From Campylobacter sp. MIT 97-5078 (GTDB taxonomy: Bacteria; Campylobacterota; Campylobacteria; Campylobacterales; Campylobacteraceae): a stretch of DNA of 64,000 nt. Numbering within the stretch: the first letter of the stretch is position 1; each line of letters opens with the position of its first letter. The stretch is from the NCBI RefSeq assembly GCF_006864455.1, contig NZ_QHLK01000003.1, positions 62,001 to 126,000 on the forward strand, written 5' to 3'. Under the pieces are notes generated by a model, which was given only the letters and a program-made list of their open reading frames with translations, had not been told where the DNA came from and ran no database searches. Made by a program: the position numbers and the translations under genes. Of the stretch, positions 17,678-26,637 are shown in pieces.

Positions 17678-18070
17678 ATGCGTTATGGTGAAAAAGAGAT
17701 TAAAGAATTTGATGTGGAAAAGGACTTAGAACTTTGGGAAAATAAAGCTGAAAATGATTATGTTATCAAAATTTCTTTGCCTGAATTTATGTGCTTGTGT
17801 CCAAGAAGTGGATATCCAGACTTTGCGACTTTAAATTTAGAGTATATCCCTGATCAGTTTGTAGTAGAGCTTAAAGCTATTAAAATTTACATTAACTCTT
17901 TTATGTATAAAAATATCAGCCACGAAGCTGTAGTAAATGAAATTTATAGCACTTTAAAAGCTAAATTAAAACCAAAGTGGATCAAGCTTGAGGCAGATTT
18001 TAACCCTCGCGGGAATGTGCATACTATCATCGAATGTCGCTCTGATCTTGTTGTGCCAAAGCGAAATTAA
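17678..18070 (+). CDS. queF: NADPH-dependent preQ0 reductase
   Basis: 130 residues, the short YkvM-type QueF. It reduces preQ0 (7-cyano-7-deazaguanine) to preQ1 in queuosine biosynthesis. The nucleophilic cysteine and the aspartate lie in EFMCLCPRSGYPDFATL, and ELKAIKIYINSF plus NPRGNVHTI match the family. It is 15 bp after pgi with AAAAAAGGAAAAA before ATG 17678. Confidence 0.93.
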   Translation: MRYGEKEIKEFDVEKDLELWENKAENDYVIKISLPEFMCLCPRSGYPDFATLNLEYIPDQFVVELKAIKIYINSFMYKNISHEAVVNEIYSTLKAKLKPKWIKLEADFNPRGNVHTIIECRSDLVVPKRN

Positions 18071-18258
18071 ATTTTTTGCATTTGCTTAAAAGTCTTATGA
18101 GAAATCGCCTTTAAAAGCACCGAAAGCTTCACAAAACTCTTTCAAATATCTTAAATTTAAGGTATGTTCTAAAAATGTTTTTTTATTTTATCTTTCACAT
18201 TCACTTCACACAAAAAGTATAAACTTGCACTTACTAAAACATTTTTAAGGAGAAAGAA

Positions 18259-18588
18259 ATGAAAACAAAACTTATCCCCGCTATTCTAGCATGCTTTGCA
18301 ATCCTTGCAAGTGCAAACCCAGCTCCTACTTCTTCAGCTCAAGCTCCTGCAGTTACGCCAGCTCCGCTTGCTCCATATCCTGCGTATCCACAACAAGCTG
18401 TGCCGCCACAAAATTATTTTAATGGTTTGCCAAAAAATATTAACGCTCAAATTCAAAAGCTCTATCCCGGTGCTTTTATCGTTGATGTGGATTGGGAAGC
18501 GTATGGTTATGAGATCAAGCTTAATAATTTTATGGAACTTTATTTTGATCGTAATGGCAACTTTTTGGGGCAAAAATTTGACGATTAA
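18259..18588 (+). CDS. Small exported protein with proline-rich linker and PepSY-like end
   Basis: 109 residues: signal peptide (to about residue 20), a Pro/Ala/Tyr-rich linker (PAVTPAPLAPYPAYPQQAVPP), then a C-terminal 55-residue domain with YPGAFIVDVDWEAYGYEIKL and MELYFDRNGNFLGQKFD. The end resembles half of a PepSY-like periplasmic domain (beta strand, then D-x-x-G-x-hydrophobic). Function unknown; likely periplasmic. AAGGAGAAAG precedes ATG 18259 and a terminator follows. Confidence 0.75.
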   Translation: MKTKLIPAILACFAILASANPAPTSSAQAPAVTPAPLAPYPAYPQQAVPPQNYFNGLPKNINAQIQKLYPGAFIVDVDWEAYGYEIKLNNFMELYFDRNGNFLGQKFDD

Positions 18589-18609
18589 TTAGCTTTGAAT
18601 GAAGCTTTT

Positions 18610-18641
18610 TGCAAAGAGTAGGTTTGCTCTTTGCATTTTTT
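18610..18641 (+). terminator. Rho-independent terminator
   Basis: TGCAAAGAG (18610-18618) pairs perfectly with CTCTTTGCA (18627-18635) over an 8-base loop, followed by six T. It ends the PepSY-like gene transcript. Confidence 0.85.
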
Positions 18642-18721
18642 ACTTTCTTTTTCAAACTTACCTTAGATAAATACAAATTTATATTATAATTACACAATTT
18701 TAAACCAAATAAGGAAAAATA

Positions 18722-18931
18722 ATGGCAAAAGATACAAACGGCACGACGCTTGAAGCTGGCGATAGTGTAAGTGTGATTAAGGATTTAAAGATCAAAGGAG
18801 CAGGCCACACCTTAAAAAGGGGCAGTGTGATTAAAAATATCAAACTTACAAGCAAAGAAGGCGAGATCGAAGCACGCGTGGATAAGCTCGGTGTTATCGT
18901 GCTAAAAACTGAATTTTTAAAGAAAATTTAA
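18722..18931 (+). CDS. PhnA/YjdM C-terminal-domain protein
   Basis: 69 residues matching the C-terminal half of YjdM (formerly PhnA): DTNGTTLEAGDSVSVIKDLKIKGAG then KRGSVIKNIKL. The N-terminal zinc ribbon of full-length YjdM is absent, as in other Campylobacter copies. The old alkylphosphonate label is not well supported; the role is unknown. ATAAGGAAAAATA precedes ATG 18722. The metallophosphoesterase gene follows 9 bp later. Confidence 0.8.
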   Translation: MAKDTNGTTLEAGDSVSVIKDLKIKGAGHTLKRGSVIKNIKLTSKEGEIEARVDKLGVIVLKTEFLKKI

Positions 18932-18940
18932 GGGTTTATT

Positions 18941-20140
18941 TTGAGGCTTTTGTTTGTCTTAAGGGGCAATTATTTTAACGCTCAAAAAGAATGGCTCGCA
19001 AAAAATGAGCTGTTAAATTACACCTTAGACTTAGAAGAACTTCGTTTTTTAGCAGGTGGATATAAAATGCTAAGCAATGGCTACAAAAGCCTTGATTACC
19101 GCAATGCAAGCGAAATTTTAGAGCATTTGTTTAAGCTTTTAGAGCTAAGAATGAACAAAGGCGAGCTTTGTATAGTTAATGCTCCAAATGCAAACAATTC
19201 CATACTTAAAGAGTATAAAGACTTAGCCTTAAAATACCGCTATGAGCTATTTATTATCGAGTTTAACACCTTAAATTTAGAAGAGGTAAAGCTTAAAAAC
19301 TTCATCATCGCTCAACAAAAGGGCGTTTTTATTCCAGAACACATACTTGAGGCTATTGATTATGCTTTGCAAAAAGAAAAAATTGCAAAGAAATTTAAAG
19401 TTATCAAACCTTATGAATTTAAAGAGTATTTATATCAAATTCGTGATCTTAGTGCATATAAAAAAATCCACCACATAGGCGATATACAAGGTTGCTTTAG
19501 TGTGCTTAAAAAAGCGATTAATAAGATTAAAAAAGATGAATTTTATGTATTTTTGGGCGATTATATAAATAGAGGTATAGAAAATGCTAAAGTGATTAAA
19601 TGGCTTTTAAAGCTTAAGGGGCTTGAAAATGTGATTTTGCTTGAAGGAAACCACGAAAGGCATCTTATTAAATGGGCGTTAAATCAGACTACAACTTCAA
19701 AAGAATTTAATGAAAATACACTCAAAGACTTTAAAAAAGAAAAGCTGACAAAAGAGGATACAAGGGCTTTGTATCCACATTTTAAAGAGTGCTTTTGTTA
19801 TAAATTTGAAGAAAAGATCATCTTTTGCTCACATGGAGGCTTAAATTTTTTGCCAGAAAATTTGGCTCACTTAAGCTTTATATCAAGCGAAGAGTTTATC
19901 TACGGCGTAGGCTCATATGATGAAAGTCAGTATATAGCCCAGCAATTTTGCGAAAATACCCCAAGCAACACTTATGAGCTTTTTGGACATCGCAACCGCC
20001 AAAAACTTCCCATTCAACTCGCAAGCAGAGTCTTTTTACTTGAAGGTAAAGTCGATGCTGGAGGCTTTTTGCGTGTGGTAACTTTGAGTAAAAAGGGCTT
20101 TGAATGCAAAGAGATTAAAAATGAAGTATTTAGAAAATAG
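18941..20140 (+). CDS. Metallophosphoesterase with N-terminal kinase-like region
   Basis: 399 residues. The C-terminal half is a calcineurin-type phosphoesterase with GDIQG (180-184), GDYINRG (206-212), GNHE (236-239) and CSHGG, like PrpE/ApaH-type and Ser/Thr phosphatases. Residues 1-160 resemble in length and order the kinase half of bifunctional polynucleotide kinase-phosphatases, but the P-loop lysine is missing (LFVLRGNYFNAQ). The N-terminal half is therefore probably not a working kinase. The start is TTG 18941 close to the preceding gene. Likely substrates (dinucleotide polyphosphates, RNA ends or phosphoproteins) cannot be told apart here. Confidence 0.72.
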   Translation: MRLLFVLRGNYFNAQKEWLAKNELLNYTLDLEELRFLAGGYKMLSNGYKSLDYRNASEILEHLFKLLELRMNKGELCIVNAPNANNSILKEYKDLALKYRYELFIIEFNTLNLEEVKLKNFIIAQQKGVFIPEHILEAIDYALQKEKIAKKFKVIKPYEFKEYLYQIRDLSAYKKIHHIGDIQGCFSVLKKAINKIKKDEFYVFLGDYINRGIENAKVIKWLLKLKGLENVILLEGNHERHLIKWALNQTTTSKEFNENTLKDFKKEKLTKEDTRALYPHFKECFCYKFEEKIIFCSHGGLNFLPENLAHLSFISSEEFIYGVGSYDESQYIAQQFCENTPSNTYELFGHRNRQKLPIQLASRVFLLEGKVDAGGFLRVVTLSKKGFECKEIKNEVFRK

Positions 20141-20178
20141 TTTTAAAATGGCTTTTAAAAATTTGAAAGGAAATTTTT

Positions 20179-20751
20179 GTGTCAAAGATAGTCTTGATCT
20201 TAGCTCTTTTTTGTGCTTTTTCTTGGGCTGAATTTAGGGTAAGCTCTTTGTATGAGCTTAAAAACACGGACTTTGTAAGACAAACCTATGAAGAATCTTG
20301 TGGAGCAGCTTCCTTGGCAAATATTTTGAATTTCTTTGCTTTTAAACTTTATAGCCAAAAGGATATTTTACAGGTTTTAGATCAAAAAACAAACATGCTT
20401 TCTTTTTTAGAGCTTAAAGAAGCTGTTTTGAAGATAGGCTATGAAGCTCAGGCTTTTAAGCTTACAAAACAAAGCCTTGAGGAGCTTTTTGTGCCTTTGC
20501 TTGTTAAGATTGAGGACGATCCAAGATTTCCTCATTTTGTAGTGGTGCTGAATTTCAAAGGAGATTTTATCAAGGTTTTAGATCCAAATTTTGGCACTTA
20601 TATTGCTTCTAAAAAGGAGTTTTTCTCTGTTTGGGATAAGGAAGGCTTAGGAGGCTTTGCTTTGCTTGTTTTACCTAAGGATTTTAAGGAATTTAAACCA
20701 TTAAGACTTGATTTGCCAAGCGATTTTTACAGAGATAAAATCACTTTTTAA
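20179..20751 (+). CDS. Secreted C39-type peptidase
   Basis: 190 residues with a signal peptide (MSKIVLILALFCAFSWAEF) and a C39 fold: Gln35 and Cys41 in QTYEESCGAASLAN, His119 in FPHFVVVLNF, Asp135 in VLDPNFG. C39 peptidases cut after double-glycine leaders; most are fused to ABC exporters, but this is free-standing and exported. Free-standing exported C39 proteins are known next to outer-membrane barrels (for example FapD of Fap amyloid systems). An outer-membrane barrel is 2.5 kb away (23225), and a remnant with a double-glycine-like leader is at 25432-25800. GTG 20179 follows a GAAAGGAAATTTTT site. Confidence 0.8.
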   Translation: MSKIVLILALFCAFSWAEFRVSSLYELKNTDFVRQTYEESCGAASLANILNFFAFKLYSQKDILQVLDQKTNMLSFLELKEAVLKIGYEAQAFKLTKQSLEELFVPLLVKIEDDPRFPHFVVVLNFKGDFIKVLDPNFGTYIASKKEFFSVWDKEGLGGFALLVLPKDFKEFKPLRLDLPSDFYRDKITF

Positions 20752-20813
20752 GTCCTTGAAATCTTGAATTTATGTTACAATTAAGTCAAAAATTCAAAAA
20801 AAGGAAAAAGCAA

Positions 20814-22010
20814 ATGAGTCATCTTTTAATCATAGGAGCAGGCGGAGTAGCTAGAGTAGCCGCAGTAAAAGCAGCTATGAACTCAAACACCTTTAGCAAG
20901 ATCACCCTAGCAAGTAGAACTCTAAGTAAATGTGAGGCTATAGCAGGCTTTATTAAAGAACGTTTAGACATAGATATACATATAAGTGAAATTGATGCTG
21001 ATGATAGTGAAGCGGTTGCAAAGTTCATCAAAGATATAAAAGCTGATTTGCTTTTAAATTTAGCCCTGCCTTATCAAGACTTAAGCTTGATGGATGCTTG
21101 CGTAAAAGCAAAAATTCCTTATATAGATACAGCAAATTATGAACATCCGGACTTAGCTCAATTTGAATATAAAGAACAATGGGCGAGAGATAAAGCCTTT
21201 AAAGAAGCTGGAATTTTAGGGCTTCTAGGCTCTGGCTTTGATCCAGGCGTTACCAATGTATATTGTGCATATGCTAAGCAAAAGCTTTTTGATGAAATCC
21301 ATTATATAGACATTTTAGATTGTAATGCAGGCGATCATGGTTATAAATTTGCAACGAATTTTAATCCAGAGATTAATTTACGCGAGGTTTCAGCTAAGGG
21401 TAGGTATTATGAAAATGGCAAGTGGATAGAAACTGAACCTATGGCTATAAAAATGGCTTGGGATTATCCAGAAGTTGGCGTTAAAGATAGTTATCTACTC
21501 TATCATGAAGAGCTTGAAAGCTTGGTAAAAAATATACCTAGCCTAAAGCGAATTCGCTTTTTTATGACTTTTTCTCAAAATTATCTTACCCATATGAACT
21601 GCCTTGAAAATGTAGGCATGCTAGGCATTAAGCCTATTATACATAAAGGAGTAGAAATCGTGCCTATAGAGTTTTTAAAGACACTTTTGCCTGATCCAGC
21701 AAGTCTTGGAGCAAAGACTAAGGGCTTTACCAATATAGGCTGTGTGATAAGAGGGCTAAAAGAGGGCGAAGAAAAGCAAGTGTATATTTATAATGTGTGC
21801 AATCACGAAGAATGTTACAAAGAAACCGGCGCTCAAGCTGTGAGCTATACTACAGGAGTTCCAGCTATGATAGGAGCAAAACTTATCGCAAAAGGCATTT
21901 GGCAGGGAAAAGGTGTGTTTAATATGGAAGAATTTGACGCCCAACCTTTTATGGACGAACTGATGATTCAGGGCTTACCTTATAAAATCATGGAACTTCC
22001 TTTGTCTTGA
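20814..22010 (+). CDS. Carboxynorspermidine dehydrogenase (saccharopine dehydrogenase family)
   Basis: 398 residues with an N-terminal Rossmann motif (IIGAGGVARVAA) and the saccharopine dehydrogenase-like C-terminal domain (GLLGSGFDPGVTNVYCAYA, FTNIGCVIRG). In C. jejuni the orthologous family member makes carboxyspermidine from putrescine and aspartate semialdehyde with NADPH, in the alternative spermidine route; older annotations call it lys1. The decarboxylase NspC is not in this window. ATG 20814 is chosen over an in-frame TTG or ATG upstream because AAAGGAAAAAG precedes it. Confidence 0.87.
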   Translation: MSHLLIIGAGGVARVAAVKAAMNSNTFSKITLASRTLSKCEAIAGFIKERLDIDIHISEIDADDSEAVAKFIKDIKADLLLNLALPYQDLSLMDACVKAKIPYIDTANYEHPDLAQFEYKEQWARDKAFKEAGILGLLGSGFDPGVTNVYCAYAKQKLFDEIHYIDILDCNAGDHGYKFATNFNPEINLREVSAKGRYYENGKWIETEPMAIKMAWDYPEVGVKDSYLLYHEELESLVKNIPSLKRIRFFMTFSQNYLTHMNCLENVGMLGIKPIIHKGVEIVPIEFLKTLLPDPASLGAKTKGFTNIGCVIRGLKEGEEKQVYIYNVCNHEECYKETGAQAVSYTTGVPAMIGAKLIAKGIWQGKGVFNMEEFDAQPFMDELMIQGLPYKIMELPLS

Positions 22011-22275
22011 TAAGGTTAGCTTAAGATAAAGGATTTGGATACTTGATCTTAAGCAAGGCTTGTGCTTGCTCTATGGTTTTATTGTTTTTTGATCTTTTCT
22101 AAACTTTATGGATATTTATAAGTTTTAAGATAAATAAATGACATTATGTTTTCTAACTTTGAATAGCTCTAACTTGGAACAAAATTTGCTTTTTTAAAAA
22201 CAATAAAAAACTTTTTAAATTTTTATAAAGTAAGTAAATTCATCATGGTCGCAAGAAAACTTTCAAGGATGTAGG

Positions 22276-23172
22276 GTGATCTTATCAAATTTGTTTGATT
22301 TAGACATAGCTTCAAGGGCTCAAGAGGTTCTAAAGCCTCGTTCTGTAAAGTCTAATAATGTCATTCAAATAAACGCTGATAGAATCAAGTATGAGTATTC
22401 ACAAGCAAAGCCTTATTCTAATATAAGCGATAGTGCTTACACACTGACTATAAATTCAAGCTTAAATTTTATGCAAGATATACTTTCTCGTTATCAAAAC
22501 GATGAAGCAAAATACGAAAGACTTTCAGAGAAATTAGAACTTTTCAAAGAAAGTCTTGATGAAAAATCACATACTTTTCAAAGTTCCAATATAGTTTCAA
22601 CACATCGTGCAAGCCTTGATAAAAATTATATTGATAAGCCCATTAAAGAACTTGTTCAAGCTGATTTAAAAGCTTTTTTACAAGCTATTAATGAAAAAAA
22701 TCCAAATACCATACTTGAAAAAGAAATGAATTTAAAATCAAGTCTTTTACAACTTAGCGGACAAGGGCAATTTATAGCCAGCTTTGCAGAAGGTTTTTTT
22801 ACTGAAATATGGCATGAACTAAACCAAAGTGAAAAACAGCAGTATTTTGAATATATGGATATCATAAAATCATATCATTATAACAAAGCTAAAAATCTCA
22901 CTACAGAACAAGGCGATACCTTTTCATGGGATATAGTAGGGGGCAAATTTCAGTTTGAACTCATCAGCAAAGACAATGAAAATTTAAGTGATCAAATCAT
23001 ACTTGCAAATGATAAAAAAGTATTTTCAAGTCTTTATGCTATATTTGAGCTTAGAGAAAAAGCATATATCAGTGATAAAAACAACACTCATTCATCAAGT
23101 GATGAAAAAAAATTAACTTCAAATTCATCAAACTCATCTTTGCTTCAAAGAGTTTTACAGGAACTTGCGTGA
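22276..23172 (+). CDS. Hypothetical protein
   Basis: 298 residues, hydrophilic, no signal peptide or membrane segment. It is mostly helical by composition, with a coiled-coil-like stretch around 70-100 (DEAKYERLSEKLELFKESLDE) and a serine/asparagine-rich C-terminal linker (NNTHSSSDEKKLTSNSSNSS) before a short LLQRVLQELA helix. The start is GTG 22276 after AAGGATGTAGG. I do not recognise the family. In C. jejuni unnamed genes (Cj0170-Cj0171) also lie between sodB and the saccharopine-dehydrogenase gene, so this may be their positional equivalent. Confidence 0.7.
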   Translation: MILSNLFDLDIASRAQEVLKPRSVKSNNVIQINADRIKYEYSQAKPYSNISDSAYTLTINSSLNFMQDILSRYQNDEAKYERLSEKLELFKESLDEKSHTFQSSNIVSTHRASLDKNYIDKPIKELVQADLKAFLQAINEKNPNTILEKEMNLKSSLLQLSGQGQFIASFAEGFFTEIWHELNQSEKQQYFEYMDIIKSYHYNKAKNLTTEQGDTFSWDIVGGKFQFELISKDNENLSDQIILANDKKVFSSLYAIFELREKAYISDKNNTHSSSDEKKLTSNSSNSSLLQRVLQELA

Positions 23173-23224
23173 TTTTTCTTTTGTTCTTTTAAGGCGTTTT
23201 GACTTTGCTTTGGATATGTAAGGT

Positions 23225-24106
23225 ATGAGCGTTTATAAAATTTTACTCAAAGTGCTTTGCTTTATAAGGATTTTGCCTAGTTTTTCGCTCGCTTCTGATC
23301 CCATTACTTTTGATAGCCTTTTTAAAAAGCAAATTGGGCTAAGAAGTATAACGACTTTAGAGTATCTTAGCTCTGGAAATGCTGATTTTTATAATACTTT
23401 CCCTTTTATCTCGGTTTATAATGACGGCAGAAATTATACTGATAATAAACAATTTTCCTTGAGACAAAATTTTATTTATTCTTTAAACAACAAGCTTGAT
23501 GTTATGCTTAGTGCAAAGGCTTCTTTTGTACGTAGTGATAGTGAGCAAATAAGCTTTTTTGCACCAACAAGCTACACCCACGAACAATACACCAACTTTG
23601 ATAATCTTAGTTTAGGGCTTGTTTATTCTTTTGAGAATTTAGGCGATTTTGTTCCTCAACTTTCAGCTTCTATTTCAGTTTTTGACAGGGTGAGATTTAC
23701 TACAGCAAAAAAGCTTTTTTATGCAAGCTCTGGCAATCTACAGCTTTCTTTTAAAACCTTTAGCGATCCTTTGATCTTATCTTTATATCTTGGCAGTGCA
23801 TATAATAGCACGCTTCATTTTAAAAGCAACAAAGTCAATTTTGGTAATGCTGTTTTTGCCGGCTTTAATGGCTCTATCATCTTAAGCCCAAAAGTTTCGC
23901 TTGACATAGGCTTTTCTCAAAGTTATCAACAAGGAAGCAAATTTAATGGCAGGCAATACACAAGCTCTTATTCTATCCCTAATATCAGCTTGGGATTTTC
24001 TTATAGCCTTAATGATGATACAGCTATCTCACTTTCAGGTTCAGCAAGTGGCTCAAATTCAGCTCCTAACTCGATCTTTGCTTTAAGTTTGTGGAAAAAA
24101 TTTTAG
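23225..24106 (+). CDS. Outer-membrane beta-barrel protein
   Basis: 293 residues with a signal peptide (about 1-24), then alternating amphipathic strands rich in Ser, Asn, Tyr and Phe, and a C-terminal aromatic strand ending FALSLWKKF, the usual signal for barrel insertion. Ten to twelve strands look possible. The pattern resembles transporter-like barrels such as those near C39 peptidases, but no specific family is certain. ATG 23225 has a weak AAGGT site. The downstream sodB has its own promoter. Confidence 0.72.
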   Translation: MSVYKILLKVLCFIRILPSFSLASDPITFDSLFKKQIGLRSITTLEYLSSGNADFYNTFPFISVYNDGRNYTDNKQFSLRQNFIYSLNNKLDVMLSAKASFVRSDSEQISFFAPTSYTHEQYTNFDNLSLGLVYSFENLGDFVPQLSASISVFDRVRFTTAKKLFYASSGNLQLSFKTFSDPLILSLYLGSAYNSTLHFKSNKVNFGNAVFAGFNGSIILSPKVSLDIGFSQSYQQGSKFNGRQYTSSYSIPNISLGFSYSLNDDTAISLSGSASGSNSAPNSIFALSLWKKF

Positions 24107-24285
24107 CTTTGTGTGAAACAATGCTTTAAAAGCTAATTGGTGTTTTTATATTTTTTCATTTTTTTTCAAAGTTGTGAAAATATTTTTGTGGGTAAATCAA
24201 GCCTTTATTTTTTTATTTTATCTTTTTTACCCTCATTTTGATAAAAATATGATAAAATAAATCATCAAAATTTAAAGGACAATTT

Positions 24286-24924
24286 ATGTTTAAACTCAGA
24301 ACTCTACCCTACGACACTACCGCTTTTGGTAAATTTCTAAGCGAAGAAGCTTTTAGCTATCATCACGGCAAACACCACAAAACCTATGTTGATAATCTTA
24401 ACAAGCTTATCAAAGATACAGAATTTGAAAACAAAGACTTGTTTTTCATCATAAAAAACTCAAGTGCAGGGCTTTTTAACAATGCTGCTCAAATTTATAA
24501 CCATGATTTCTATTTTGACTGCTTAAGTCCTAAAAGCGATGAAAGCAAGATGAATGCGGCGTTTAAAACAGCACTTGAAAAAGAATTTAACTCATTGAGC
24601 GAGTTTAAGACAGAGTTTATCAAAGGAGCGAGTGGGGTTTTTGGCTCAGGCTGGTTTTGGTTGGTTTATGATCTTAAAGATAAAAAGCTCAAGCTTTTAA
24701 GCACACCAAACGCTGCTACGCCTATCACTGAAGAAAAAGTGCCTTTGCTTGTGGCTGATGTGTGGGAACATGCGTATTATATCAACCATCGCAATGCTAG
24801 GGCGGCTTATTTGGAAGCTTTTTTTGAATATGTGAATTGGGAATTTGTGGCTAAAGCGTATGAATGGGCTTTAAAAGAGGGCGAAGGTTCAATACAATTT
24901 TATATCAATGAGCTTCATTCTTGA
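24286..24924 (+). CDS. sodB: Superoxide dismutase (Fe)
   Basis: Converts superoxide to oxygen and hydrogen peroxide in the cytoplasm. The 212 residues have the four metal ligands in SYHHGKHHKTYVDNL, NHDFYFDCL and DVWEHAYYINH, and the FGSGWFWLVYD block. QIYNHDFYFDCL and AGLFNNAAQ fit the Fe type of epsilonproteobacteria. Promoter-like TATGATAAAAT is at about 24247 and AAAGGAC precedes ATG 24286. Confidence 0.95.
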   Translation: MFKLRTLPYDTTAFGKFLSEEAFSYHHGKHHKTYVDNLNKLIKDTEFENKDLFFIIKNSSAGLFNNAAQIYNHDFYFDCLSPKSDESKMNAAFKTALEKEFNSLSEFKTEFIKGASGVFGSGWFWLVYDLKDKKLKLLSTPNAATPITEEKVPLLVADVWEHAYYINHRNARAAYLEAFFEYVNWEFVAKAYEWALKEGEGSIQFYINELHS

Positions 24925-24940
24925 TATATTTAAACCTTTA

Positions 24941-24988
24941 AAAAGATTTGCTTGAAAAGTGCTTGGGATAGCAAGTCTTTTTTATCTT
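24941..24988 (+). terminator. Probable terminator after sodB
   Basis: AGATTTGCT (24943-24951) can pair with AGCAAGTCT (24971 region), one G-U wobble, followed by a run of T. The loop is long, so strength is uncertain. Confidence 0.5.
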
Positions 24989-25122
24989 TTGTATTTTTGG
25001 TTTATCTTCAATTTTAGCACTAAATTTAATCCTTAAAGATTTATACTCTTAAAGGATTAAATACTATTCTTACACCAGTTCTTGCAAAGCTTTTTGAAGC
25101 AAAGATGAATTTAAATACTTTG

Positions 25123-25392
25123 TTAATTGGATATGTTAAAACTTTTAAAATTTTCATTTTCATACGAGTGTAAGTTAAAATTTTGAAATAAGTTTTGTTC
25201 TAATTTTAAAGAATTGCAAGCATAAAAACTATGAGCTCCATCTTCATGTCTTAAACATAAACTTTTAAAAAAAAGACTAGACTTAGCTCCTAAAACTTTA
25301 GCTAAATAGTGTGATTCATCTTTTGTTTGTTCAATTTTAAATTCTACCTTTGTTCCATCATCAGCACAACATTTGCTTAGCCTTTTAAGTGA
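25123..25392 (-). pseudogene. Fragment of an unknown protein
   Basis: Stop-free minus-strand frame of 89 codons with no plausible start, reading SLKRLSKCCADDGTKVEFK and later LCLRHEDGAHSFYACNSL, and ending ENENFKSFNISN. Composition looks like real protein, but the upstream frame is closed by TAA at 25393-25395. It lies just downstream of the remnant at 25432-25800 on the same strand, so both may belong to one lost operon or gene. Confidence 0.45.
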
Positions 25393-25431
25393 TTAAAAAA
25401 CTAAGCAAATTTCGTGCTAAAATGATTTTAA

Positions 25432-25800
25432 TCAATAAAATCGAGAGGAATTTCTACCATATTCAAAATCTTTAATGATTTTATTACTTACGCCCAAGAT
25501 ATGCTGAGTCCACATACCAGAACGGCTTTTAGTCAACACTGCATAAGTTTTAGTCTCTGTATCTTTATTATAAATCTCTCTTAGGGGTTCTCATTTGTGA
25601 TAAAAGTCTAAAATCATTATAATCTGATCGGCTACTAGAACTATTTTTCCTTAACCTCACTCATTTCAGCATCACTAAGTTTTTTACTCCAGCTGAATTT
25701 TCACTTAATCTCCCATTACTTGCTTTAAAAAGTAAATCATTAGCTAGATTGAGACTAAAGCTTAAAGATAAAGCCATAACAAAGAAAAAGAATTTTTTCA
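25432..25800 (-). pseudogene. Decayed exported small protein with double-glycine-like leader
   Basis: The minus strand starts MKKFFFFVMALSLSFSLNLAND, a signal peptide. After a one-base shift it reads LSDAEMSEVKG, which matches the LSxxEMxxVxG(G/K) pattern of leaders cut by C39 peptidases. After another shift it gives KNSSSSRSDYNDFRLLSQ, then in a further frame REIYNKDTETKTYAVL and SRSGMWTQHILGVSNK to a TGA. At least three frame changes are needed, so it is dead. Its promoter region (25801-25983) is shared with the divergent carbonic anhydrase. Confidence 0.6.
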
Positions 25801-25983
25801 TTTTTGCTTCTTTTTTAAGATATGATAAATTTTATCATTTAATTACTTTTAAAAAAAACTTAAACAAAACAAGTATTTTTTAAATCAAATAAATAGCCCT
25901 TTTGAATTGATTTTGACTTTATCTTTTTTGAAAATACCAAATTTTAGTTATAATTCAAATTTAAAAATTCAAAAAGGCTATAC

Positions 25984-26619
25984 ATGCAAAATCTCATCAA
26001 AGGTGCAGTGAAGTTTATGCAAGAAGATTTTAAGGAGCATAAAAAGCTTTTTAAAAGTCTTAAAGATAGGCAAGAACCACATACACTTTTTATCGGCTGT
26101 TCTGATTCTAGGGTGATCCCAAATCTCATCACCAACACTGGTCCAGGCGAGCTTTTTGTTGTGCGAAATATAGCTAATATTATCCCACCTTATAGAGTAG
26201 CAAATGACTATCTAGCCACTACTTCAGCCATAGAATACGCCGTAAATATCCTTAAAGTAAGAAATATCATCGTATGTGGACACAGCAACTGTGGTGGCTG
26301 TTCAGCACTTTATAGCAGTGAAAAAGAGCTTAAAAAAGTGCCAAATGTAAAGCATTGGCTTTCTATGCTTGAGGATATTAAAAATGAAGTGTTAAGCTTT
26401 AGTGTTGCTCAAAATGATGAGGCTATGCGTTCTTGGCTAACTGAAAAACTTAATTTGCTCAATTCCTTGCAAAATCTTTTAACCTATCCGGGCATCAAGC
26501 AAGCTTTGTTAGAAAGAAAAATGGAGCTTCATGCTTGGTATTATATCATCGAAACGGGTGAAATTTACGAATACAATATGGATTTAAAAAATTTCACGCT
26601 CATTGCACATAAAGATTGA
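25984..26619 (+). CDS. canB: Beta-class carbonic anhydrase
   Basis: Interconverts CO2 and bicarbonate, important for a capnophile. The 211 residues have the zinc ligands Cys39 (FIGCSDSRV, with the Asp41/Arg43 dyad), His100 and Cys103 (VCGHSNCGGC). The order carbonic anhydrase then MscS channel matches Cj0237-Cj0238. Promoter-like TTAGTTATAATTC is at about 25942. Confidence 0.93.
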   Translation: MQNLIKGAVKFMQEDFKEHKKLFKSLKDRQEPHTLFIGCSDSRVIPNLITNTGPGELFVVRNIANIIPPYRVANDYLATTSAIEYAVNILKVRNIIVCGHSNCGGCSALYSSEKELKKVPNVKHWLSMLEDIKNEVLSFSVAQNDEAMRSWLTEKLNLLNSLQNLLTYPGIKQALLERKMELHAWYYIIETGEIYEYNMDLKNFTLIAHKD

Positions 26620-26637
26620 TCGCAAAAAGGGAAAAAA

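Noticed and set aside
18296-18592. Leu-rich 98-codon frame overlapping the PepSY-like gene
   Set aside because: Frame shadow; the overlapping gene has a signal peptide, ribosome site and terminator.
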